A stretch of DNA of 64,000 bases from Fructobacillus durionis (GCF_900112405.1 NZ_FOLI01000001.1:124001-188000), one strand, 5' to 3'. Counted from the first letter of the stretch, positions 33,155 to 42,522 are shown. The notes: generated by a model not told the origin, from the sequence alone. Numbers and translations are program-made.

Positions 33155-36100
33155 ATTTACAGATAGTCAGAAAGCAGCCATTGAACAAGCTGGTCATAAT
33201 ATTCTCGTTTCGGCTTCTGCGGGTTCAGGAAAAACAACGGTTTTGATTGAGCGTTTGATTCGTAAAATCATGGCTGGAACGTCCGTTGATAAGTTCTTGA
33301 TTGTGACTTTTACCCGTGCAGCAGCGGGTGAAATGAAGGACCGGCTGGAAGCGGCGTTGACAAAGCGCCTGCAGACAGAAGAAGACCAAGATACACGGGT
33401 ATATTTACAAGAACAGTTAGCTCTTTTGCCAACGGCAGCGGTGACAACCATTGATGGTTTCGCCTTGAAGCTGATTGAGTCTTACTACTATGAAATTGAT
33501 TTAGATCCAGCTTTCCGTTTGGTGGCCGATTCGGCCGAAGAAGCGCTCTTTAAAAACCGGGTCTTAGATGGTCTTTTCGATGAGTTATTCGACGAAAGCC
33601 ATTCAAAGCACCAGGCTTTTCTTCAGGTTTTGGAGAACTTTGCTTCGGTTTCTCGTAGCCAAAATTTGAAGGACATTATTTTAAAGTTAGCGAACTTTGA
33701 TATTGCTCGTCCCGAAGAGGATAACTGGTTGGATTCGTTGACGGAGAGCTATGACGGCTCTTTGTCAATGAAAGACCAAAAGGCTTACCAGAACTATTTG
33801 ACAGGTGAAGTGCGCCCTTTGGTAGAAGAAGCACTGAATGATTTACCTGTGGCTTTGTCAGCGGTTGAAGGCGAAGAGAATGACAAGTCTATTAAAATGG
33901 CTGAATCATTGCTAGAAGTTCAGGGATATTTGCAAAAACTGCTCTATGATCTGGATGAGGGTGTTGATTATGACCAGATGAAGTCTGATATTTGTGTATA
34001 TCCTAAGAAATTCCCGGGCCGTTACCAACAAAAAAAGATAGAAGCTTCAGAAGATACTGCTGCATTAGCTGAAGCTATTGAACCCGCTATGGTTTACAGA
34101 GAGCGTTATTTTGCTGGAAAAGATGCTCCAATCGCCTCGATTGCTAATTCCTTCTTCCGACTCACCGAAGAACAGTGGCAGACAGTGAACGCCCGTAGTC
34201 AGCGAATCGTTTCTGATTTAGTGATGGTGACTAAGGAATACTTGGCTGCACTAAAAAAGGCTAAGGCGGAAGCCAATATCTTGTACTTCTCGGACTTGGT
34301 CGTGCTTGCCCGACAAATTCTGAAAAATGATGAAATTCGTCAACTTGTTCAAGGACAGTTTGCCGAAGTAATGGTCGATGAATACCAGGATGTGAACCGC
34401 TTGCAAGAAGCCTTCTTGAAGGATATGTCAAACGGCCACAACATGTACATGGTGGGGGACATTAAGCAGTCGATTTATGGTTTCCGTCAAGCAGCGCCAC
34501 AGCTCTTTGCCAATAAGTACAGCGCCTTTGCAAAGGACGAGAATGATGACGAGCGAATCGAATTAGCCGAGAATTTCCGTTCTGAAAATAACGTGACGAA
34601 GGTGATTAACCTGATTTTCACGCAGATTATGGACCAGGAGTTGGGCGATGTGGCTTACGAAGGGTCAGCAAAGTTGATTGCTAAAGCGGCCTTCCCTGAT
34701 GACGTGCCACCCGTCTTTAACTTAGACTTGTTGGCTATTAAGCAGGGAAAGAAGAGCCAAAGTGATGATGCCGATGACGGGGATGGCGATGATGATCGTG
34801 AAACCCGTGAGAAGACTTTGACCTACCTGTTGAAGAAAGTCCAAGAGATTCGTGCCCATGGTCAGGTTTATGACAAGAACATGGGGATGCGTCCGGTTCA
34901 GTATTCGGATATTGCCATCTTGACTCGTTCGAAAACCTCTTACCCAGACTTGCTTCGTTTGGCTCACCAGGCTGGTATTCCAATTCAGTCTGAATCTGTT
35001 GGTGACTACTATAAGGCGATGGAAGTTTACGTTGTCTTAGATATCTTGCGTATTTTGGATAACCCACACCAGGACATCCCGCTGGCGGCTGTTCTGCGTT
35101 CGCCTATCTATGGTTACGATGAAAACGATTTGGCGAAGGTGCGTTTAGCCGATAAGGCCCATGATTTCTACATGGCCTTGAAGGCGGATGCTAAAGAGAA
35201 CGAAAAGAGCCAAAAAGTCCTGGATGATTTGGCTGCTTGGCGTGTTTACGCAAGCCAAAACGACCTCGTTGGCTTGATTTGGGCAATTTATCAGGACACT
35301 GGTTGGTTAGACTACGTGGCTGGTTTGGCTGGTGGCGCTCAGCGTCAGGCAAACTTACACGCCTTGTATCAGCGGGCAACGACTTTCCAGGAAAACGGAC
35401 AATCAGGACTCTTTGCCTTTATCGCCTATATCGAAGAGGTGCAGGATTCGGGTGGTAACGTGGGCGAGGTTGCTCAGGAAACATCGAACTCAGCGCTTTC
35501 GTTGATGACGATTCACAAGTCAAAGGGACTGGAATTCCCAATCGTTATCTTGCCGGAGCTGGATAAGCGCTTTAATGACATGGACATGAAGTCTGCCTTC
35601 GTTCTTCAGAAGGATGCGGGAATTGGTTTGGATTATTTAGAACCAAATGCCAAAGTCAAGGTGCCAAACTTAGGGAAGTATGCAGTTAAGCAGTCCTTGA
35701 AGCGTCAGAGCTGGTCAGAAGAGATGCGACTCTACTACGTTGCTTTGACCCGTGCTAAGCAGCAACTGTATTTGATTGGTCGTATTGATCCGCTTGAGGA
35801 TAAGGAGACGGCTGAAGCGAAGTTGTATAAAAATGCCGTTGAATCAACGGAGCAGTTCTTGCCTGAAAGCCAGCGTTTGAAGGCCAAGTCCTACTTGGAT
35901 TGGACCCTTCAGTCCTTTGCTCGTTTGGAAATTCCAAGTTTACAGCAGTACTTTATGGGTGACGAGAAGCCACTACACCAGTTGCTATCAGGGGAAAAGA
36001 ATGGTTCTTGGTCAATTGAGGCCCAGGTTATTGCCGAAGAAGATATTCCAAAGCAGGAAGATTTGAAGGGACAGTTACCAAAGGCTGAAAGGGATGAGAC

Positions 36101-36971
36101 CGAGAACGAAGCTAGAGTAAAATCTGCTGACTTTGATGCCCAACTTTTGAAGGATAAGCTTTCTTATCGCTATCCTTATGAGGCAGCAACGAAGACCGCT
36201 GCCTACCAGTCAGTTTCAGAAATTAAGCAGCTTTTTGAGGACCCAGACCGTCCATATCTAGAAGATTTGTATTTGGATGAAAACGGCCAGGCAGTTGAGA
36301 AACCGGATGAACAGACGGTTGAAACAGATGCTTTGGATGAGAAGTCCGAGCAGAAGGCGGCCAATATGCTAACTAAGCAGGAATTACCAATGCCTGCCTT
36401 CATGACGGATGGTAAAGTCAAGCCATCTCCAACGGCTGTTGGAACTGCTACCCACTTAATCATGCAATTGTTGAACTTTGAAGCTTGGATTGATGAATCC
36501 GACTTGCAAGACATGGTTGACCGTTTGGTAGCGACGGGTAAGATTGCCAAGGAAGTGGCACCGCTCATTAATTTGGGGCAGATTATCGATTTCTTGCGGA
36601 CGGACTTTGCCGATACAATTGCTCGTCATAACGATACTCTGAAGCGGGAAGCACCATTTGCCATGATTATTCCGGCAAAGCGTGTTTATCAGAATGTTGA
36701 CGATGAAGAACCAATTTTGATTCACGGAATTATTGATGGTTACTTCGTTGATGAAGCGAAGAAGACGGTAACAATCTTTGACTATAAGACCGATTTTGTT
36801 CCAAAACGTGCAGGAGAACGCCAGCGGATGGCTCTTCAACGGATGAAGAAGAACTATACGGGTCAGTTGAATCTGTATCGACAGGCGTTGCAGGATGAAT
36901 ATCCAGATTATGAAGTGCTACCTGGTCGATTAATTCTGCTATCGGCGGGAATGACTTTGGATTTAGATTAG
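33147..36971 (+). CDS. rexA: ATP-dependent helicase/nuclease subunit A (RexA/AddA)
   Basis: A 1274-residue UvrD-type helicase fused to a nuclease. Motif I is SASAGSGKTT (22-31), followed by LIVTFTRAAAGEMKDRL, VMVDEYQDVNRLQ (motif II), GDIKQSIYGFRQA (III), MTIHKSKGLEFPIVILPEL (V) and MRLYYVALTRAKQQLYLIG (VI). Near the C terminus IFDYKTDFVP is the nuclease motif. All catalytic motifs are intact. It is coupled to rexB by an 8-base overlap. Confidence 0.95.
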   Translation: MPEFTDSQKAAIEQAGHNILVSASAGSGKTTVLIERLIRKIMAGTSVDKFLIVTFTRAAAGEMKDRLEAALTKRLQTEEDQDTRVYLQEQLALLPTAAVTTIDGFALKLIESYYYEIDLDPAFRLVADSAEEALFKNRVLDGLFDELFDESHSKHQAFLQVLENFASVSRSQNLKDIILKLANFDIARPEEDNWLDSLTESYDGSLSMKDQKAYQNYLTGEVRPLVEEALNDLPVALSAVEGEENDKSIKMAESLLEVQGYLQKLLYDLDEGVDYDQMKSDICVYPKKFPGRYQQKKIEASEDTAALAEAIEPAMVYRERYFAGKDAPIASIANSFFRLTEEQWQTVNARSQRIVSDLVMVTKEYLAALKKAKAEANILYFSDLVVLARQILKNDEIRQLVQGQFAEVMVDEYQDVNRLQEAFLKDMSNGHNMYMVGDIKQSIYGFRQAAPQLFANKYSAFAKDENDDERIELAENFRSENNVTKVINLIFTQIMDQELGDVAYEGSAKLIAKAAFPDDVPPVFNLDLLAIKQGKKSQSDDADDGDGDDDRETREKTLTYLLKKVQEIRAHGQVYDKNMGMRPVQYSDIAILTRSKTSYPDLLRLAHQAGIPIQSESVGDYYKAMEVYVVLDILRILDNPHQDIPLAAVLRSPIYGYDENDLAKVRLADKAHDFYMALKADAKENEKSQKVLDDLAAWRVYASQNDLVGLIWAIYQDTGWLDYVAGLAGGAQRQANLHALYQRATTFQENGQSGLFAFIAYIEEVQDSGGNVGEVAQETSNSALSLMTIHKSKGLEFPIVILPELDKRFNDMDMKSAFVLQKDAGIGLDYLEPNAKVKVPNLGKYAVKQSLKRQSWSEEMRLYYVALTRAKQQLYLIGRIDPLEDKETAEAKLYKNAVESTEQFLPESQRLKAKSYLDWTLQSFARLEIPSLQQYFMGDEKPLHQLLSGEKNGSWSIEAQVIAEEDIPKQEDLKGQLPKAERDETENEARVKSADFDAQLLKDKLSYRYPYEAATKTAAYQSVSEIKQLFEDPDRPYLEDLYLDENGQAVEKPDEQTVETDALDEKSEQKAANMLTKQELPMPAFMTDGKVKPSPTAVGTATHLIMQLLNFEAWIDESDLQDMVDRLVATGKIAKEVAPLINLGQIIDFLRTDFADTIARHNDTLKREAPFAMIIPAKRVYQNVDDEEPILIHGIIDGYFVDEAKKTVTIFDYKTDFVPKRAGERQRMALQRMKKNYTGQLNLYRQALQDEYPDYEVLPGRLILLSAGMTLDLD

Positions 36972-36982
36972 AATTTAATTTA

Positions 36983-37011
36983 TTGCGCTTTTAATGTTAT
37001 CCGCCTATAAT
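36983..37011 (+). promoter_or_regulatory. Promoter of yqgQ
   Basis: TTGCGC (36983-36988), 17-base spacer, TATAAT (37006-37011). Confidence 0.75.
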
Positions 37012-37029
37012 GGCAGACAAGTTCGGGAA

Positions 37030-37047
37030 GAAAGCGAGCGCTTTCAT
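37030..37047 (+). promoter_or_regulatory. Candidate cre (CcpA) site downstream of the yqgQ start of transcription
   Basis: The palindrome GAAAGCG-AG-CGCTTTC (37030-37045) contains AAGCGAGCGCTTTCAT (37032-37047), which matches the consensus WTGNNARCGNWWWCAW with one mismatch. Lying about 15 bases after the predicted +1, it would act as a roadblock-type repression site. Confidence 0.5.
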
Positions 37048-37065
37048 ACAATAAAGGAGATTTCC

Positions 37066-37320
37066 GTGAAAAACTTTTATGATATTTTGCAATACCTGAA
37101 GAAGTATGAAATTTACATTCACGTTGGGCATCGACTTTGGGATATTGAAGTGGCGGCTTTGGAAGTGGATAACTTGTATAAAGCAAAGGTGTTATCCGCA
37201 TCAGATTACCAAACAATGAAGGTGATCTTGGCAAAAGAGCACAAGGAAGAAGCAGAACGTTCCGGTGACCTTGGCCATTACAACGGACAAAAGTCTTCAC
37301 AAGCCACTTCAAAAGCTTGA
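37066..37320 (+). CDS. yqgQ: YqgQ family (DUF910) small protein
   Basis: An 84-residue protein. KNFYDILQYLKKYEIYIHVGHRLWDIEVAALEVDNLYKAKVLSASDYQTMKVIL is the YqgQ helical core, and the remaining C-terminal tail is polar. Function unknown; in Bacillus it also precedes glcK. The start is GTG 37066 with AAGGAGA upstream; a longer frame from 36994 would lie over the promoter. Confidence 0.88.
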   Translation: MKNFYDILQYLKKYEIYIHVGHRLWDIEVAALEVDNLYKAKVLSASDYQTMKVILAKEHKEEAERSGDLGHYNGQKSSQATSKA

Positions 37321-37354
37321 ACTTAGAATGGGCATAAGCCTGAAAAGAAAGTTT

Positions 37355-37394
37355 TTGTAAACGCTTGCAAAACTTTCCTAACCTTTGTTAAAAT
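37355..37394 (+). promoter_or_regulatory. cre site overlapping the glk promoter
   Basis: TTGTAAACGCTTGCAA (37355-37370) fits the cre consensus with one mismatch. Its 3' end TTGCAA (37365-37370) doubles as a -35, followed by an 18-base spacer and TAAAAT (37389-37394). The cre also lies within an inverted repeat, GAAAGTTTT/AAAACTTTC. CcpA binding here would block RNA polymerase, so glk is expected to be catabolite-repressed. Confidence 0.6.
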
Positions 37395-37437
37395 ATATTT
37401 GTAATTAAGGAAATAGGAGGCGGACCCCTGATTTGCC

Positions 37438-37455
37438 TTGGCCATCGGGGGCCAA
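37438..37455 (+). promoter_or_regulatory. Hairpin between Shine-Dalgarno and glk start
   Basis: TTGGCC (37438-37443) pairs with GGCCAA (37450-37455). The only good Shine-Dalgarno, AGGAGG (37415-37420), is 44 bases from the glk ATG, so the hairpin lies between the two. Confidence 0.4.
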
Positions 37456-37464
37456 TCGATCATC

Positions 37465-38424
37465 ATGACTAAAGATAAATTAATCGGTGTTGACCTTGGT
37501 GGAACAACCATCAAGTTTGCAATCTTGACTGACCAAGGGGAAATCCAACAAAAGTGGTCAATTCAAACGAACATTTTGGGTGACGGAAAGCACATCGTGC
37601 CTGACATCATCGAATCAATTAACCACCACTTGGACATTTACCAATTGGATCGCTCACGCGTGATTGGTATTGGTATGGGAACTCCTGGAACTGTTGACCG
37701 TGAAAACGGAACAGTTAAGGGTGCCTACAACCTAGGTTGGGCTAAGGAAAACGCCGTAAAGGAACCTATCCAAGCCGGAACTGGTTTCCCATTGTTCATC
37801 GATAACGATGCCAACGTTGCTGCTTTGGGTGAAGCCTGGAAGGGTGCCGGAAACAACGACGCTGACGTTTCATTCATCACACTTGGAACTGGTGTTGGTG
37901 GTGGATTGGTTGCCAACCACCAATTGATTCACGGAGTTGCCGGTGCCGGTGGTGAAGTTGGCCACATCATCGTTGAACCTAATGGATACTTGTGTACTTG
38001 TGGAAACCATGGTTGTTTGGAACAATACGCTTCAGCAACTGGTGTTGTTCACTTGGCACAGGACTTCGCAGAACAATACGTTGGTGAATCACGCTTGAAG
38101 AAGATGATTGACGACGGTGACGAAGTTACTTCAAAGATTATCTTTGACTTGGCTAAGGAAGGTGACTACCTTGCCAACGAAGCTGTTGATAAGGTTGCCT
38201 ACTACTTGGGTTACGCATCAGCAACTATCTCAAACATCTTGAACCCATCAGCCATCGTTATCGGTGGTGGGGTTGCCGCTGCCGGTGAATTCTTGCGTGA
38301 ACGCGTTGAGAAGAACTGGTCAGTATTCGCCTTCCCAACTGTTCGTACTTCAACAGTTGTTAAGTTGGCCGAATTGGGTAACGACGCCGGTGTTATCGGT
38401 GCTGCCTCATTGGCACGTAAGTAA
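37465..38424 (+). CDS. glk: Glucokinase, ROK family
   Basis: A 319-residue glucokinase phosphorylating glucose with ATP. GVDLGGTTIKFAIL (about 7-20) is the phosphate-binding loop, VGIGMGTPGTVD and LFIDNDANVAALGEAWKG follow (catalytic Asp in DNDAN), and CTCGNHGCLEQYAS is the ROK zinc signature with all Cys in place. Codon usage is very biased, suggesting high expression. ATG 37465 matches the family start; the in-frame TTG at 37438 would add nine unusual residues. The Shine-Dalgarno spacing is odd. Upstream cre implies CcpA control. Confidence 0.94.
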   Translation: MTKDKLIGVDLGGTTIKFAILTDQGEIQQKWSIQTNILGDGKHIVPDIIESINHHLDIYQLDRSRVIGIGMGTPGTVDRENGTVKGAYNLGWAKENAVKEPIQAGTGFPLFIDNDANVAALGEAWKGAGNNDADVSFITLGTGVGGGLVANHQLIHGVAGAGGEVGHIIVEPNGYLCTCGNHGCLEQYASATGVVHLAQDFAEQYVGESRLKKMIDDGDEVTSKIIFDLAKEGDYLANEAVDKVAYYLGYASATISNILNPSAIVIGGGVAAAGEFLRERVEKNWSVFAFPTVRTSTVVKLAELGNDAGVIGAASLARK

Positions 38425-38462
38425 TATCAATTTAAATGAGTCATTAACGGCTCGACTTTTAA

Positions 38463-38493
38463 AAGAGTTATCCATACGGATGGCTCTTTTTTG
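38463..38493 (+). terminator. Terminator after glk
   Basis: AGAGTTATCC (38464-38473), ATAC loop, GGATGGCTCT (38478-38487) with two G-T pairs, then a T run. Confidence 0.8.
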
Positions 38494-38577
38494 TTCGCTT
38501 TGGTACAGTGCAAAATATGGTAAAATGGAAAAGTATTGTGGCGCTATTTTGCCATGTCGAGAAAAGGAGGCCCAACC

Positions 38578-39150
38578 GTGGAGTGGGAGAAGTTTTTTGA
38601 ACCTTATGAACAGGCCGTAGCCGAGCTAAAAGTAAAGCTTGGTTATTTGACGACCGGTCAGGTAAAAACGGGAACCCGTCCGGTTGAGTCGGTGACGGGA
38701 CGTGTGAAGTCCCAGGCCTCCATTGAAGAAAAGATTGTTCGTCGTCATTTGCACGAGGACCGTTTGGCCTTGGATCTACAAGACATTGCCGGCTTGCGAA
38801 TCATGACTAAGTACATCGATGACATTTACAAGGTCGTTGAGTTGCTTCGGAAGCGCACGGACTTTACGATTTTGGAAGAACGTGACTATGTGATGAATGC
38901 TAAGCCTTCTGGTTACCGTTCTTATCACATGGTAATCGAGTACCCAGTTTCCCTTTATTCAGGTGAAACGAAGGTTTTGGCCGAGATTCAAATCCGAACA
39001 ATGGCCATGCACTTTTGGGCAACCATTGAGCACGATTTGAACTACAAGCACGGTGAGATTAAGCCTGAAATGGCCAAGCAGCTGGCTGAGATTTCGGAAC
39101 AGACTTTTTCACTCGAACAGGAATTATCTGAAATTAAGGACATGGAGTAG
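38578..39150 (+). CDS. relQ: Small alarmone synthetase, RelQ/YjbM type
   Basis: A 190-residue (p)ppGpp synthetase without hydrolase or regulatory domains. RVKSQASIEEKI, LDLQDIAGLRIMTKYIDDIY, KPSGYRSYHMVIEYPVS and VLAEIQIRTMAMHFWATIEHDLNYK form the synthetase core; the catalytic Glu lies in AEIQIRT. I chose GTG 38578, with AAGGAGG about 8 bases upstream; a longer frame from 38536 has no such site. It precedes nadK, as in Bacillus (yjbM-nadF). Confidence 0.93.
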   Translation: MEWEKFFEPYEQAVAELKVKLGYLTTGQVKTGTRPVESVTGRVKSQASIEEKIVRRHLHEDRLALDLQDIAGLRIMTKYIDDIYKVVELLRKRTDFTILEERDYVMNAKPSGYRSYHMVIEYPVSLYSGETKVLAEIQIRTMAMHFWATIEHDLNYKHGEIKPEMAKQLAEISEQTFSLEQELSEIKDME

Positions 39151-39285
39151 GGTTCGACTCCCCCTCAGCGCATATTGAATGCTGCTGATTTCAGGATAAG
39201 ACCATTAAACGGTTTGAGTCCGTTAGTCGGCATGTAATAAAATGCCGATGACAGGTATCACAGTAAGCACTAAGAAAGAAGCTTT

Positions 39286-40095
39286 ATGAAAGTCGCACTC
39301 TATCACAATGACCAAGAACGGTCATTACGAATTGTGAAAGAATTGAATAAAGAATTGAAGGAGCAGGGGATTGTTCGCGATGATGAACATCCTGATCTCG
39401 TTATCACGGTTGGTGGTGATGGGACGCTCCTCGGGGCCTTCCACGAGTATATCGGGTACGACCCTGACCTGCGTTTCGTGGGATTGCACACGGGACACCT
39501 TGGTTTCTATACGGACTGGTTGGGAAACGAGGTGAAGGAGCTGGTTGCTTCCTTGAAGAATGATTCGGGACAGCGGGTTTCCTACCCATTGTTGAAGCTA
39601 ACGACGACTCAGTCTGATGGCTCAACGCAGGAGTATCTGGCTTTAAACGAGGCTACGATTAAGCAGCCAATTGGAACGCTGGTTTCAGATATTTACTTGG
39701 GTAACCACCTCTTTGAAGGCTTTCGAGGGGACGGCGTTGCCATTGCAACGCCAACTGGCTCAACGGCTTATAACAAGGCGAACGGTGGGGCGGTTTTGCA
39801 CCCATCGTTACAGGCTATTCAGATGTCTGAAATCGCTTCGATTAATAACCGAGTCTTTCGAACACTGGGCTCACCACTGATTGTACCTAAGGGCCAGACC
39901 ATTACGGTGAAGCCTAAGCACCAGTCGTTTTTGATTACTTGTGATCAGTTAGAAATTCTTGCTGAAAACGTTGTTTCTGTGCGCTTTGAAGTAGCGGACG
40001 AGATGATTCACTTTGCCTCATACCGACACTTAGACTTTTGGTGCCGTGTGCAGCAGGCCTTTATTGCTGATGAGGTAAGGGATTTAGAGAATTAA
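39286..40095 (+). CDS. nadK: NAD kinase
   Basis: A 269-residue kinase forming NADP from NAD. VITVGGDGTLLGAFH holds the GGDGT motif, and AIATPTGSTAYNKANGGAVLHP the second NAD-binding segment. The Shine-Dalgarno is weak (AAGAAAGAAG). The 135 bases upstream contain two small hairpins (AACGG/CCGTT and CGGCAT/ATGCCG) and no clear promoter, so it may be read with relQ. Confidence 0.95.
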   Translation: MKVALYHNDQERSLRIVKELNKELKEQGIVRDDEHPDLVITVGGDGTLLGAFHEYIGYDPDLRFVGLHTGHLGFYTDWLGNEVKELVASLKNDSGQRVSYPLLKLTTTQSDGSTQEYLALNEATIKQPIGTLVSDIYLGNHLFEGFRGDGVAIATPTGSTAYNKANGGAVLHPSLQAIQMSEIASINNRVFRTLGSPLIVPKGQTITVKPKHQSFLITCDQLEILAENVVSVRFEVADEMIHFASYRHLDFWCRVQQAFIADEVRDLEN

Positions 40096-40169
40096 CTCCC
40101 TAAATCGTTTTATTATTTGAACTATTGAAAGGAAGAGCCGAGTAGAACCTTGATTCGGCCCAGATCACT

Positions 40170-41075
40170 ATGAAATTTTCTTGGACATATGAAGGGGATG
40201 AGGAACGTAAGGTACGTTCCTTCCTCCAAAGTCATGGCGTATCACACCGGATGTTTTCACAAATGAAGCATAACGGTGGGGCCATTCTTGTAAACGACAA
40301 GCAGGTCTACACGTCAGACTACCTAAAGAAGGGTGACGTGGCGACGATTATTATGCCAGTGGAGCAGGGTAACGATTTGGTTGTGCCTGACTTTTCACCC
40401 ATCAAGGTTATTTATGAAGACGACCACTTCTTGGCTGTTGATAAGCCATACGGTGTTACAACTGTCCCTGGTCATGCCGACCGCCTGCACACCTTGGTTA
40501 ACAAAGTGAAAGGTCACCTCATCGATGAAGAGGCCGAAGACCTTGTTCCCCACGTGGTCACGCGTTTGGACCGTGATACATCTGGTCTGGTGTTGCTTGC
40601 TAAGCACCGCTTCGCGCACGCCGTTTTGGACCAGCAGTTGCAAGACCATTCGGTGGAAAAGTTCTACACGGCCTATGTGTCTGGTATCCTGCCTGACGAT
40701 CACGGTATCATTGAAGCACCAATTGGTCGTTTGGAAGGGGACTTCATTAAGCGAACGGTAACTGATGATGGGAAGCCATCTAAGACGGAGTACTGGGTGG
40801 AACAGCGTTATGAAAAGGACCCTGAGCATCCAATGACCCGTGTAAAAGTCCAGTTGCACACCGGTCGAACACATCAAATTCGTGTTCACTTTAAGCACAT
40901 TGGTTTCCCATTGGTTGGCGACGACTTATACGGTGGTCCACTCTGGTATGGTTTGAAGCGTCAGGCTTTACATGCCTATCAGATGGCCTTTTATGACCCA
41001 TTCGCTGAAGAAACACGACACCTTCAAACTGATTTGCCTGAAGATTTGCTAGCTTTAAAGGATATTGAGGGCTAA
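40170..41075 (+). CDS. rluD: RluD-family pseudouridine synthase
   Basis: A 301-residue enzyme with a short N-terminal S4-like region (SHGVSHRMFSQMKHNGGAILVNDKQVYTSDYLKKGD) and the RluA/RluD catalytic domain. VTRLDRDTSGLVLLAK holds the catalytic Asp, and HTGRTHQIRVHF the conserved RTHQIR. The usual HRLDR is TRLDR here. The target (23S rRNA or tRNA) cannot be fixed from sequence. AAAGGAAG is about 35 bases before the ATG, with a hairpin between. It follows nadK, a common arrangement. Confidence 0.9.
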   Translation: MKFSWTYEGDEERKVRSFLQSHGVSHRMFSQMKHNGGAILVNDKQVYTSDYLKKGDVATIIMPVEQGNDLVVPDFSPIKVIYEDDHFLAVDKPYGVTTVPGHADRLHTLVNKVKGHLIDEEAEDLVPHVVTRLDRDTSGLVLLAKHRFAHAVLDQQLQDHSVEKFYTAYVSGILPDDHGIIEAPIGRLEGDFIKRTVTDDGKPSKTEYWVEQRYEKDPEHPMTRVKVQLHTGRTHQIRVHFKHIGFPLVGDDLYGGPLWYGLKRQALHAYQMAFYDPFAEETRHLQTDLPEDLLALKDIEG

Positions 41076-41144
41076 AATAGTTAATTAAACGTACAAAATC
41101 ATTTTAAGGGCAGTTATTTTCGCCCTGAAAGGAATAACGAAACG

Positions 41145-42512
41145 ATGGAACTTGATCACGACCAGCAGTTAGAGCAAACGGTCCACGACTTGGTCAACTT
41201 TATTAATTCCGGTCAAGACGATGAATTTATGAATCGTTTTACGACCTTGCACGACTTTGAAAAGGGACAGGTCTACGCTGCCCTACCTGAAAGCATTCGT
41301 GAAGTGGCTTGGCGCATCATGGATGACGAGACTTTGGCAACGATTTTCGATAACTTGGAAATTGATCCAGAAGAGATTGTTAAACTGTTAGAAGAGATGC
41401 CAGCTCAAAAGGGTGCCGACATCTTGGTTGCGATGTTTGCGGATAACGAAGCTGACCTCCTACAAGCAATGCCCGCTCGTGAAGTAGCGAAGTATCTCTC
41501 ACTCATGCCCGCTGACGAAGTGCGCGAAGTGAAGAAGCTGATTAAATACGAGGACGATACTGCCGGTGCCTTGATGGCCACGGAGTATCTTGCCGTTAAG
41601 CAGTCTGAAAAAGTCAAAGACGTTCTTGTTCAAGTTAAGAAGCAGGCTGAAGAAGCCGAATCAATCATTTACGTTTATGTCATCGATGATGAACAGCATT
41701 TGATTGGTGTTGTCTCACTGCGTGATTTGCTCACACATCCTGATGACATGACCATTGATTCCATTACTAACACCCGTGTTATCTCCGTGAAGGCCGATAG
41801 TGACCAAAAGGACGTCGCACAGGTTGTTGCGGATTATAACTTCTTCTCAATTCCTGTTACGGATAGTGACCACCACCTACTTGGAATCATTACCGTCGAT
41901 GATATTGTTGATGTTATCGATGAAGAGGCCGTGGGTGACTACTCTGGCTTAGCTGCCGTGGATGTTTCGGATACTGATGATTCAGCTTGGCATTCAGCTA
42001 TCAAGCGAATCCCATGGTTGATGACGCTATTGGTTCTCGGGTTGGCTTCAACAGCCCTCATTGGTATGTTTGAGCATACGATTCGTCAGGCTCCAATTCT
42101 AGCTGCTTTCATTACCATTATCGCCGGAACGGCCGGTAATGCTGGTACGCAGTCATTGGCCTTAGCAATTCGTCACTTCGGTAACGGATCTGATCGGTCT
42201 GGTTGGAAGAACTTGATTTCTGAGTTCATCTCAGCCATCGTTTTGGCTGTTACAGCTGGTGTTATCCTGTTTGTTGTGACTATTTTGTGGCAGGGCAACA
42301 ACGGTTTAGCCGTTGCGGTTGGATTGTCACTTGGTTTATCTATTTTAGCGTCATCGCTTTTGGCCCACTTAGTTCCAGCTATCATGAACCGCTTCGATAT
42401 CGATCCTGCGGTTGTGAACGGCCCTTTGGTTGCCACGGTCTGTGACTGGGCATCTATCCTAATCTACTTCAGCATTGCCACGGCGATGTTGGGGCAGTTT
42501 GTGGGGAAGTAA
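41145..42512 (+). CDS. mgtE: Magnesium transporter MgtE
   Basis: A 455-residue Mg channel: an N-terminal superhelical domain (about 1-130), two CBS domains (about 135-255; ATEYLAVKQSEKVKDVLVQV, ISVKADSDQKDVAQVVADYNFFSIPVTD) that sense cytoplasmic Mg, and five membrane segments containing the pore (AGTAGNAGTQSLALAIRH). Family pore motifs are intact. AAAGGAATAACGAAACG precedes the ATG. There is no room for an M-box riboswitch in the 69-base gap upstream. Confidence 0.94.
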   Translation: MELDHDQQLEQTVHDLVNFINSGQDDEFMNRFTTLHDFEKGQVYAALPESIREVAWRIMDDETLATIFDNLEIDPEEIVKLLEEMPAQKGADILVAMFADNEADLLQAMPAREVAKYLSLMPADEVREVKKLIKYEDDTAGALMATEYLAVKQSEKVKDVLVQVKKQAEEAESIIYVYVIDDEQHLIGVVSLRDLLTHPDDMTIDSITNTRVISVKADSDQKDVAQVVADYNFFSIPVTDSDHHLLGIITVDDIVDVIDEEAVGDYSGLAAVDVSDTDDSAWHSAIKRIPWLMTLLVLGLASTALIGMFEHTIRQAPILAAFITIIAGTAGNAGTQSLALAIRHFGNGSDRSGWKNLISEFISAIVLAVTAGVILFVVTILWQGNNGLAVAVGLSLGLSILASSLLAHLVPAIMNRFDIDPAVVNGPLVATVCDWASILIYFSIATAMLGQFVGK

Positions 42513-42522
42513 AGAGTTAATA

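Noticed and set aside
37438-37464. TTG start for glk adding nine residues
   Set aside because: The TTG is the first base of the hairpin and 17 bases from the Shine-Dalgarno; ROK glucokinases start close to the ATG at 37465.
39150-39180. GGGTTCGACTCCCC after relQ, resembling a tRNA or tmRNA T-arm
   Set aside because: Only three pairs of the T-stem form, no acceptor partner, anticodon arm or CCA is found, and it overlaps the relQ stop. Probably chance; an att-site remnant cannot be excluded.
41076-41144. M-box Mg riboswitch before mgtE
   Set aside because: The gap is only 69 bases, far too short.
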